Positions 36,901 through 45,615 of a stretch of DNA of 64,000 nucleotides are shown in pieces. Position 1 is the stretch's first letter; every line of letters starts with the position of its first letter. The notes beneath the pieces were generated by a model that was not told the DNA's origin, searched no databases, and saw only the letters and a program-made list of their open reading frames with translations. This DNA is from Streptomyces sp. HPF1205 (GTDB lineage: Bacteria; Actinomycetota; Actinomycetes; Streptomycetales; Streptomycetaceae): the NCBI RefSeq assembly GCF_020400825.1, contig NZ_JAINVH010000006.1, forward strand, positions 231,820 to 295,819, given 5' to 3'. A program made the position numbers and the translations under genes.

Positions 36901-37850
36901 CGGCGGACGATGTCCTCGTAGGCCTGCCAGAACTCGAAGAAGTTCAGCGTCTCGGCCTTCTTGATGGCCGCGACGACGAGCTGGCGCTCGCCGTTGCCCT
37001 TGACCAGGTCGATGGCCAGGCCCAGGTTGACGTGGTCCGGCCGGACCAGCGTCGGCTTGCCGTCGACCACCTCGTAGTGCCAGTTCATCGACGGCATGGT
37101 CTTCAGGGCCTGCACCATCGCGTAGCCGATGATGTGGGTGAAGGAGACCTTGCCGCCGCGGGCGCGCTTGAGGTGGTTGTTGATGACGATGCGGTTGTCG
37201 AACAGCAGCTTCACCGGGATGGCGCGCACCGAGGTGGCGGTGGGCAGCTCCAGCGAGGCGTTCATGTTCTTCGCCACGGCGGCGGCCGGGCCGCGCAGGG
37301 CGACGTACTCCGGGCCGGCGCCGGTGGTCACCGCGGTGCCGTTGACGGCGGCGGGCGCGGCGGGCGCGGGCTTGGCCGGGGCGGGCCGCGCGGGGGCGGG
37401 CGCCGGGGCCGCGGCGGCCTGGGGCTGCGGGGCTGCGGGAGCGGCGGGGGCCGGGGCGGCGGCCTGCGGCTGCTGCGGCTGGGCCGGGGCGGGCCGCGCG
37501 GGCGCCGTCGCCTGGGGCTGCTGGGCGGCCGGCGCGGTGGGAGCAGGCGCGACGGGGGCCGGCGCGGCGGCCTGGCCGGAAATCGCCGGTGCGCCGGCTT
37601 CCACGGCGCGCTTGGCGGCCCCCGAGGCACCGCCCTGGCCCGCCGGGGCGGCCGGCGCGGCCGAGCCGTCCGGCTTGTAGTCGGCGAAGAAGTCCCACCA
37701 GGCGCGGTCTACCGAGTTCGGGTCCTGGAGGTACTGCTGGTAGATCTCATCGACGAGCCACTCGTTCGGGCCGAAGCCCGCCGCAGGGCCGTCGCCCTGC
37801 GTTTCCTGGTCGGTCGAGACACTGGAGCTATTGGGGGACTGTGGCGACAC
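33948..37850 (-). CDS. Multifunctional 2-oxoglutarate dehydrogenase E1 with succinyltransferase domain (OdhA/Kgd-type)
   Basis: TCA-cycle enzyme of 1300 residues, the actinobacterial fusion. N-terminal OGDH motif ([19 protein letters not shown]), a long Ala/Pro/Gln linker (~65-200), an E2-type succinyltransferase domain ([18 protein letters not shown], and the [13 protein letters not shown] active-site box), and a thiamine-diphosphate E1 ([14 protein letters not shown]) with a C-terminal transketolase-like part. GTG 37850 ([10 protein letters not shown]) was chosen over an in-frame start at 37943 because related proteins begin with this peptide. In related bacteria the enzyme is inhibited by unphosphorylated FHA proteins (OdhI/GarA); none is encoded here. 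Confidence 0.95.
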   Translation of the reverse strand: MSPQSPNSSSVSTDQETQGDGPAAGFGPNEWLVDEIYQQYLQDPNSVDRAWWDFFADYKPDGSAAPAAPAGQGGASGAAKRAVEAGAPAISGQAAAPAPVAPAPTAPAAQQPQATAPARPAPAQPQQPQAAAPAPAAPAAPQPQAAAAPAPAPARPAPAKPAPAAPAAVNGTAVTTGAGPEYVALRGPAAAVAKNMNASLELPTATSVRAIPVKLLFDNRIVINNHLKRARGGKVSFTHIIGYAMVQALKTMPSMNWHYEVVDGKPTLVRPDHVNLGLAIDLVKGNGERQLVVAAIKKAETLNFFEFWQAYEDIVRRARNGKLTMDDFTGVTASLTNPGGLGTVHSVPRLMPGQSMILGVGSMDYPAEFQGTSQDTLNKLGISKVMTLTSTYDHRVIQGAASGEFLRIMNQLLLGENDFFDDVFAALRIPYEPVRWRTDIDTGHDDDVTKAARVFELIHSYRVRGHVMADTDPLEYRQRKHPDLDVLEHGLTLWDLEREFAVGGFAGKTLMKLRDILGVLRDSYCRTVGVEYMHIQDPKQRKWIQDRIERPHAKPEREEQLRILRRLNAAEAFETFLQTKYVGQKRFSLEGGESVIPLLDAVLDAAAESRLDEAVIGMAHRGRLNVLANIVGKSYAQIFREFEGNLDPKSMHGSGDVKYHLGAEGTFTGLDGEQIKVSLAANPSHLEAVDPVLEGIARAKQDIINKAGTDFTVLPVALHGDAAFAGQGVVAETLNMSQLRGYRTGGTVHVVINNQVGFTAAPESARSSMYATDVARMIEAPIFHVNGDDPEAVVRVGRLAFEYRQAFNKDVVIDLICYRRRGHNESDNPAFTQPLMYDLIDKKRSVRKLYTESLIGRGDITLEEAEQALQDYQGRLETVFTEVREAAAKPAAPVKPEPDQSGFPVPVPTAVSAEVVKRIAASQVNIPEDFTVHPRLLPQLQRRAAMVEDGTIDWGMGETLAIGSLLLEGTPVRLAGQDSRRGTFGQRHAVLIDRVTGGDYTPLLYLSEDQARYTVYDSLLSEYAAMGFEYGYSLARPDALVMWEAQFGDFANGAATIIDEFISSAEQKWGQTSGVTLLLPHGYEGQGPDHSSARIERFLQLCAQNNMTVAMPTTPANYFHLLRWQVHNPHHKPLIVFTPKSMLRLKAAASKAEDFTTGQFQPVIGDHTVEPDAVRKVVFCSGKVYYDLIEERDRRGATDIAFLRIERLYPLPGAEIQNAVAPYTKAQKFVWAQAEPANQGAWPFIALNLIDHLDLLLGAAPDNADRLRRVSRPASSSPAVGSAKRHAAQQEELIREVFEI

Positions 37851-37955
37851 GGCGGTAACCGCCCTCTTCCGCTTCACAAGATGGTGGACAGCGGAAATAA
37901 AGGCTACGCCTAACGGACCCCTTCCCGCAGGCCCGGGGGGCACTCGTCGCGCACG

Positions 37956-39086
37956 TCACACCGAAAAGGGGGTTTCGCGGCCTGAATTGGCGGGAAAGTG
38001 GTCCCTCTTCTGGGTTGTCGGGGCCGGACCACCCGGAAGGGTGACGTGTATCCGGCAACCACTCGGCGATTCGGCCACCTCGATCCGGCCGCCGTGCAGA
38101 TCCACCGCCCAGCGCGCGATGGCCAGGCCCAGGCCCGTACCGCCGTCCCGGCCGGGCTGGGAGCCGCGGTGGAAGCGCTCGAAGACCCGCACCCGGTCCG
38201 CCTCGGGGATGCCCGGGCCCTCGTCCATCACGTCCAGCTCCAGGCTGCCGGGCGCGGCCCCGCTCCTGGCCCGTACGGTGACGCGGCCGCCCGGCGGGCT
38301 GTGCTTGACCGCGTTGTCCACCAGGTTCGCGACCACCTGGTGCAGCCGCTCGCCGTCGGCGTAGGCCATCAGTTCCAGGGGTGACACGTCGAGGTGCAGG
38401 GGGACGTCGGCGCGCTGCCGGGTGCGCGAGCCCTTGCCGGAGGTGCCCATGCCCAGGCTCGCCGTCTTCAGCACCGCCGACAGGTACGGCCACACCTCGA
38501 ACCGCTTGGCGTCCAGCCGCACCGCCCCGCTGTCCAGCCGGGACAGGTCCAGCAACTGGCTGACCAGCTTGCCCAGCCGCTCGGTCTGCTGGAGCGCCAG
38601 CCGCATGGTCTCCGGGTCGGCGGCCGACACCCCGTCCACCACGTTCTCCAGCACCGCCCGCAGCGCGGCGATCGGGGTGCGCAGCTCGTGCGAGACGTTC
38701 GCCACGAGTTCCTTGCGGTGCCGGTCGGCGGCGGCCAGGTCGGCGGCCATCCGGTTGAAGGTCTCGGCCAGCTCGCCGACCTCGTCCCTGCGCACGCGGG
38801 CCACGCGGCGGCTGTAGTCGCCGGCCGCCATGGCGCGGGCCACCGCGGTCATCTCGCGCAGCGGCGCGGTCAGGTTCGTGGCCACGATCTGGGTGATCAG
38901 CAGGCAGGCGATGATCGAGAAGATGGTGATGACCCGCAGCTCGGTCGCCGAGTGGATCGCCACGGTCACCAGGAGGGTGGTGATCAGCACGGAGACGATC
39001 ACCAGCAGCTGCAGCGCGGCCTTGATCGAGCGGAAGGGGTCCCAGGGGCGCAGCGCGGCCCACACCCGCCGCCACCATCTCCTCAT
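37956..39086 (-). CDS. HAMP-containing sensor histidine kinase
   Basis: Membrane kinase of 376 residues. Two hydrophobic segments near the N-terminus (residues ~23-45 and ~50-70) are separated by almost no extracellular loop, so it probably senses within the membrane. A HAMP domain follows (NLTAPLREMTAVARAMAAGD), then the H-box VSHELRTPIAAL, N-box NLVDNAVKHSPPGGRV, and G-boxes DEGPGIP and GTGLGLAIARWAV. ATG 39086 overlaps the response regulator stop (ATGA, 39083-39086), so the pair is translationally coupled. The order matches a two-component system next to odhA and lon in S. coelicolor as I recall it. Confidence 0.92.
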   Translation of the reverse strand: MRRWWRRVWAALRPWDPFRSIKAALQLLVIVSVLITTLLVTVAIHSATELRVITIFSIIACLLITQIVATNLTAPLREMTAVARAMAAGDYSRRVARVRRDEVGELAETFNRMAADLAAADRHRKELVANVSHELRTPIAALRAVLENVVDGVSAADPETMRLALQQTERLGKLVSQLLDLSRLDSGAVRLDAKRFEVWPYLSAVLKTASLGMGTSGKGSRTRQRADVPLHLDVSPLELMAYADGERLHQVVANLVDNAVKHSPPGGRVTVRARSGAAPGSLELDVMDEGPGIPEADRVRVFERFHRGSQPGRDGGTGLGLAIARWAVDLHGGRIEVAESPSGCRIHVTLPGGPAPTTQKRDHFPANSGRETPFSV

Positions 39087-39796
39087 TGCGCCGGCGTCTC
39101 CAGCGCGTAGCCCACGCCGTGCACGGTGCGGATCCGCTCGGCGCCGATCTTGCGGCGCAGCGCCTTGACGTGGCTGTCGACGGTACGGGTGCCCGAGGCG
39201 TCGGCCCAGTCCCACACCTCGGCCAGCAACTGCTCGCGCGAGAGCACGGCCCGCGGCTGCTGCGCCAGGCACACCAGCAGCTCGAACTCGGTCGGCGTCA
39301 GGTGCACGTCGCTGCCCCGCACCCGTACCCGGCGCTGGGCGTGGTCGATCTCCAGGTCGCCGAGCTGGATGCTGGCGCCGCGCGGGCTGTGCGCGGCCTC
39401 GGTGGCGCGCTCGACCCGGCGCAGCAGGACGTGCACCCGGGCGGCCAGCTCGCGCATCGAGAACGGCTTGGTCATGTAGTCGTCGGCGCCCACGCCGAGG
39501 CCCACCAGCATGTCCGTCTCGTCGTCACGGGCGGTGAGCATCAGCACCGGCACCGGGCGGTCGGACTGCACCCGCCGGCACACCTCCAGGCCGTCGAAGC
39601 CCGGCAGCATCACGTCCAGCACCAGCAGGTCCGGCTGCCAGGCGTGCGCCGCGTCCACGGCGGAGGGACCGTCGCCGGCCGTCCGTACCTGGAATCCCTC
39701 GGCCTGCAGCCTGGCCGCGATGGCCTGCGTTATCGTCTGGTCGTCCTCGACCACCAGCACCCGGCGCTGAGCGCCCGCTGTCTGCGTGCTGTCCAC
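39083..39796 (-). CDS. OmpR-family response regulator
   Basis: Regulator of 237 residues. Receiver domain: acidic pair VVEDDQT, phospho-acceptor Asp in LLVLDVMLPGFDG, and the conserved Lys in DYMTKPFSM. C-terminal winged helix: LTPTEFELLVCLAQQPRAVL, ending VRTVHGVGYALE-like (IRTVHGVGYALE). Cognate of the kinase encoded next. It starts at ATG 39796, 70 bp from the convergent end of the neighbouring methyltransferase-like gene on the same strand side. Targets unknown. Confidence 0.93.
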   Translation of the reverse strand: MDSTQTAGAQRRVLVVEDDQTITQAIAARLQAEGFQVRTAGDGPSAVDAAHAWQPDLLVLDVMLPGFDGLEVCRRVQSDRPVPVLMLTARDDETDMLVGLGVGADDYMTKPFSMRELAARVHVLLRRVERATEAAHSPRGASIQLGDLEIDHAQRRVRVRGSDVHLTPTEFELLVCLAQQPRAVLSREQLLAEVWDWADASGTRTVDSHVKALRRKIGAERIRTVHGVGYALETPAQ

Positions 39797-39866
39797 TTCC
39801 GCCCCACAAGGTCGTCACAATTACCGGCAGCGTACGGGGCGGGCTGTCGCCGTGACTATGTCGCCT

Positions 39867-40544
39867 TCACGCCTTGACGCCTATGTGCACGACGTCCGGT
39901 ACTCCGCGTGCGACAGGGACCTCCAGTGTGCGGACCCCGGCGAACCCCGCTTCCCGCAGTGCCGCCTCGAAGGCGCCCGAAGGCCGCGCGGACCACACGG
40001 CGAGCACGCCGCCCGGTCCGAGCCGCTCCAGGCAGGCGGCAAGTCCGCTGGGACTGTAGAGACTGCCGTTGTTCTCCGTGACTGTCCAGTCCGGCCCGTT
40101 GTCAATGTCCAGACAAAGGGCGTCGTACGTGTCCGCCGTGGTGCGCAGGTACGCGACCAGGTCGTCCTCGACGACCCGCACGCGGGGGTCGTCCAGCGCC
40201 CGCCGCGAGTACGCCGCCAGCGGCCCCTCCCGGTGCCACCGCACGACGGCCGGCTCCCGCTCGACCACGGCGATGTGGCCCCAGCGCGGCTCCTCCGCCG
40301 CCCTGACCAGCGAGAATCCGACGCCGAGGCCGCCGATCAGCACGCGGGCGTCCCGGCGGTCCGGCGGCAGGGCGCCGAGCGCCGCGTCCACCAGCAGCCG
40401 CTCCGAGCGCCCGTCGGAGGTGTCCATGAGGAACGTCCCGTTGGCGATGATCTCGTACGTCTCCCCGCGCCTGCGGAGCACCACCTCGCCGTACGGCCCC
40501 TCGGTCCGCTCCACCGTGACCACGGCGTCCCGCGTCTCGTGCAT
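39867..40544 (-). CDS. Spermidine synthase-like / SAM-dependent methyltransferase-fold protein
   Basis: Protein of 225 residues with the spermidine-synthase fold: DARVLIGGLGVGFSLVRAA is the glycine-rich SAM loop, VVEREPAVVRWHRE the acidic strand 2, and DALCLDIDNGPDW the catalytic-site strand. The N-terminal beta-domain is short, so aminopropyl transfer is uncertain. It starts at ATG 40544, divergent from lon, and shares its 165-bp upstream region, which carries ClgR- and HspR-type operators. Confidence 0.8.
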   Translation of the reverse strand: MHETRDAVVTVERTEGPYGEVVLRRRGETYEIIANGTFLMDTSDGRSERLLVDAALGALPPDRRDARVLIGGLGVGFSLVRAAEEPRWGHIAVVEREPAVVRWHREGPLAAYSRRALDDPRVRVVEDDLVAYLRTTADTYDALCLDIDNGPDWTVTENNGSLYSPSGLAACLERLGPGGVLAVWSARPSGAFEAALREAGFAGVRTLEVPVARGVPDVVHIGVKA

Positions 40545-40617
40545 GGCGCTCACCTTAGCCAGCCGCCCCGGGATGCCCGGACGGCGTTCGCGGCGGGGTT
40601 CACGCAGCCCGCAGGTC

Positions 40618-40635
40618 TGATCGCTCAGAGCGAAC
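40618..40635. promoter_or_regulatory. ClgR-type operator upstream of lon
   Basis: TGATCGCTCAGAGCGAAC fits at every defined position the ClgR consensus WNNWCGCYNANRGCGWWS as I recall it. ClgR activates clp and lon genes in actinobacteria. The site lies 75 bp upstream of the lon start codon. Confidence 0.7.
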
Positions 40636-40667
40636 ACCGGCCCGGGAACACCCGGGGCATCCCATGG

Positions 40668-40688
40668 GTTGAGCCCGGTGTACTCAAC
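40668..40688. promoter_or_regulatory. HAIR (HspR-associated inverted repeat) at lon
   Basis: GTTGAGC-N7-ACTCAAC differs from the consensus CTTGAGT-N7-ACTCAAG only at the outermost bases and one inner base, and keeps the exact 7-bp spacing. It ends 21 bp before the lon ATG. The lon genes of Streptomyces are known members of the HspR/HAIR heat-shock regulon. Confidence 0.8.
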
Positions 40689-40709
40689 TTGCTTGCAAAG
40701 GGAGAGATC

Positions 40710-43127
<2,418 letters not shown>

Positions 43128-43133
43128 CCTGAG

Positions 43134-43166
43134 GCGCGGGGCCTCTCGAAGCGAGAGACCCCGCGC
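43134..43166 (+). terminator. First terminator hairpin after lon
   Basis: Stem of 8 + 6 bp (GCGCGGGG and CTCTCG with their complements), one mismatch, loop AAG. It starts 7 bp after the lon stop codon. Confidence 0.85.
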
Positions 43167-43175
43167 CCCTGGATG

Positions 43176-43213
43176 CTTCGGGCGCCCCCGGCGTGGTCAG
43201 GGGGCGCCCGAAG
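43176..43213. terminator. Second hairpin between lon and the lysozyme gene
   Basis: Perfect 14-bp stem CTTCGGGCGCCCCC / GGGGGCGCCCGAAG, 10-nt loop. Symmetrical, so it can end transcripts from lon and from the convergent lysozyme gene. Confidence 0.85.
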
Positions 43214-43296
43214 GGGTGCGGGGGACCGCGGGGCCGCGAGCCGGCCGGCCGCGAGGCAAAGGGCGACCGGAGGGGAGGGCCCGGGCCGGGAAGGGC

Positions 43297-44166
43297 TCAG
43301 CCGAGGGCGAGCGCCTGCAGCCGGCTGTAGTCCCCGTTGAAGTAGTCCTGGTCGCCCGGGAAGACGCCCGAGTCCGCGTACTGCCAGAAGGTGTAGTAGC
43401 CGTACCCGGCCGGCAGGGTGCCCGCGCTGGAGCTGTACTTGGCGATCCAGATCGGGCTGGTGGTGGCGAAGCCGCCGTTGTTGCCGGTGCAGGTGTTCCA
43501 CCAGTCGAAGGTGCTGTAGATCACCGGGTAGACGCCCTCACGCGCGTGGTACTCGTTGGCGAACGCGTGGATCCAGTTCACCATGCCCGACTGGCTCAGC
43601 CCGTAACAGGTCGCGCCGTACGGGTTGTACTCGATGTCGAGCGCGCCGGGCAGGGTCTTGCCGTCCGCGGACCACCCGCCGCCGTGGGCGATGAAGTAGT
43701 CGGCCTGGGTGGCGCCGCCGGAGGTGTCGGGGGTCGCGAAGTGGTACGAGCCGCGGATCATGCCGACGTTGTAGGACCCGTTGTACTGCTGGGCGAAGTA
43801 CGGGTTGGTGTACGTCGTGCTCTCCGTGGCCTTGACGTAGGCGAATCTGCCGCCGTTGGACCACGCCGCCGACCAGTTCACGTTCCCCTGGTAGCCGGAG
43901 ACGTCCATGCCGGAGGTCTGGGTGACCATGGGCGTGACCGTGCCCGGCCCCGAGTGGCCGGAGCCCTCGTGCGCCGGGACGGTGGAGCCCATCCAGTCCA
44001 GTTCGGGGTGGGTCACATGGTTCCGGCCCGCGGTGGGGGCGGCGTTCGCCGTGCCGGGAACGGCGAGCGCCAGGGCCAGGAGGGTGACGAACAGTCCGGC
44101 CAGCAGGGCGAGCCGGGTTCGGGCCGAGCCGGTTTCGTGCACGACGGAGAGATCTCCGTGGGACAT
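43297..44166 (-). CDS. Secreted GH25 family lysozyme (N-acetylmuramidase)
   Basis: Secreted muramidase of 289 residues. The signal peptide has a long n-region and a hydrophobic core (LALLAGLFVTLLALALAV) with likely cleavage after TANA, near residue 42. A ~40-residue linker precedes the GH25 barrel. Catalytic positions: Asp88 in GMDVSGYQG and the LDIEYN motif with Asp177 and Glu179. WQYADS near the C-terminus is also family-typical. No separate wall-binding domain. It would cleave MurNAc-GlcNAc bonds. A 7-7-7 inverted repeat lies 24 bp upstream of its start. Confidence 0.92.
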   Translation of the reverse strand: MSHGDLSVVHETGSARTRLALLAGLFVTLLALALAVPGTANAAPTAGRNHVTHPELDWMGSTVPAHEGSGHSGPGTVTPMVTQTSGMDVSGYQGNVNWSAAWSNGGRFAYVKATESTTYTNPYFAQQYNGSYNVGMIRGSYHFATPDTSGGATQADYFIAHGGGWSADGKTLPGALDIEYNPYGATCYGLSQSGMVNWIHAFANEYHAREGVYPVIYSTFDWWNTCTGNNGGFATTSPIWIAKYSSSAGTLPAGYGYYTFWQYADSGVFPGDQDYFNGDYSRLQALALG

Positions 44167-44189
44167 GCGTGCCTCCAGTGGGGACTCGG

Positions 44190-44210
44190 CATGACCTTGG
44201 GATGGTCATG
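44190..44210. promoter_or_regulatory. Inverted repeat CATGACC-N7-GGTCATG upstream of the lysozyme gene
   Basis: Perfect 7-bp arms and 7-bp spacer, 24 bp before the start codon. Position suits an operator; the cognate regulator is unknown. Confidence 0.4.
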
Positions 44211-44391
44211 ACAGAAATGACGGTACGTTGGGAGCTACGCGCGTGGAAGGGCGGCCCGTGACCGCCGGTGGTCTACGCCTGCGGAATGGTCGACGTGCTG
44301 CGGAAACCACCGTGGGTGAGGAGAAGTTTCAGCCGCTGAAAGCGGGGCGGGCGGTGAACGGGGGGCCGGACCCTCCCGGCCGGCCCGGTCG

Positions 44392-45171
44392 TCACAGCTC
44401 CACGAGCACCGCGGTCGCGTCGTCGTACCGCTTGCCCCTTGGCGCCCGCAGCCCGGACAGGTCCGCGAGTTCGAGGGCGCGGACGCGGGCGATGAGCGCC
44501 TCGGGGCCGGCCTTGCGCAGCAGGGCGAAGGTGCCCGGCCAGTCGTCGGCGTGGAAGAGCTCGACCGCGCGGGCGGCGCCGTCGGTCAGGGCGGCGAACC
44601 CCCGCACGGATTCCCGCGGTAGGCTCCCGGTGACGGCACGGGCCGCCACGTCGGGGTCGGCGGCGGCCGTGAAGAACCCTCCTTCGGTGTTGCGCAAGGG
44701 GGCCACCCGGCGCCCGGCGGCCCGCAGCCGGCCGATCCGGTCGTCGAGGACGGGCCGCACCTCGCCCTCGGCGCCCTCGACGAGCAGCACGGAGTCCGAC
44801 AGCACCAGGTACTCCAGCCGCTCCGCGTCCCACCGGGCGAGCACCACCGTGGCCTGCGGGGTGAGCCGGTGAGAAAGATCACAGGTCGCCCGGTGCGCGT
44901 CGGCGGTCCGCGCGATGGCCCCGGCCAGGCACGACGTCAGCCCCGGCAGCCCAGGCCGCTCCGCGGAAACGGACAGTTCGAGCAGCGCGCCCCCCAGCCG
45001 CGCGGTGAACCACGGCACCGAGTGGACGCACCCGCCGTTGTCCGGCGGCGGCGTCACCCCGTCCAGCAGCACCACCGCCCCGCCCCGCCCACCCGCGGGC
45101 AGTGCCACGGCCACGAAGTCCTCGTTCGCCGCCGAAGGATCACCGGGTTCGGTCGCCGTCTCGATGCGCAT
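44392..45171 (-). CDS. PP2C-like serine/threonine phosphatase domain protein
   Basis: Protein of 259 residues resembling the PP2C fold: early acidic segment (PSAANEDFVAV), then GGAVVLLDGVT, a strand pair ATVVLARWDAERLEYLVLSDS and late FAALTDGAARAV, ending KRYDDATAVLVEL where the C-terminal Asp normally binds metal. The spacing of Asp residues is a weak match, so phosphatase activity is likely but not certain. It may act on Ser/Thr kinases or anti-sigma systems. ATG 45171 starts a leader-less domain. It diverges from the conservon at 45616, 444 bp away. Confidence 0.72.
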   Translation of the reverse strand: MRIETATEPGDPSAANEDFVAVALPAGGRGGAVVLLDGVTPPPDNGGCVHSVPWFTARLGGALLELSVSAERPGLPGLTSCLAGAIARTADAHRATCDLSHRLTPQATVVLARWDAERLEYLVLSDSVLLVEGAEGEVRPVLDDRIGRLRAAGRRVAPLRNTEGGFFTAAADPDVAARAVTGSLPRESVRGFAALTDGAARAVELFHADDWPGTFALLRKAGPEALIARVRALELADLSGLRAPRGKRYDDATAVLVEL

Positions 45172-45615
45172 GGGGCCAGTCTGCAGGACCGTACCCGGCC
45201 CTCCGGGGCGCGGCCCTGTTCGAACCGCGTCCGCCGGCTCGCGGTGGCCCGCGACCACCGCCCGCCGCCCCGGAGCCACCGCCCACCGCGCCGGAACCTC
45301 CGCCCGCCGCCCCGGACCGCGTCCAGCGGGGCGCCCGGAACGACCGGGGAACGCCTCCCGGCGGCCACTTGGTACGGACCGCGAGCCCCGCGATCCGTGG
45401 TGGGGCATCCTCCCGCACCTCGCCCCGGCCGCGTCGGGGAATGCGTCAATTGGCCGGAGTGTGCGCCCCCGTAACGGATTTGTTGGTCCATCACCCGTGC
45501 GATTCACTCGTTCGAGTGTCCGCAGGAGGGACGTCTGGTCCGCTACCGGCAGGGCTGCAAGGGTCGGGAAGGACTGCGTGTTCCGGGGACCGCCCCGGGT
45601 CCAGGCGATACGTGA
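45172..45615. other. 444-bp divergent intergenic region, PP2C-like gene / conservon
   Basis: No gene supported. The first half is GC-rich with repeated gcccgccgc-like words. The second half is less GC-rich and holds the palindrome CACTCG-TT-CGAGTG (45505-45518), about 98 bp before the cvnA start, a plausible regulatory site. Confidence 0.5.

Noticed and set aside
33918..37913. 1331-codon open frame antisense to the 2-oxoglutarate dehydrogenase gene
   Set aside because: Its translation is V/G/R/L-rich with no domain. It exists because of codon bias on the opposite strand, where every OGDH motif is intact.
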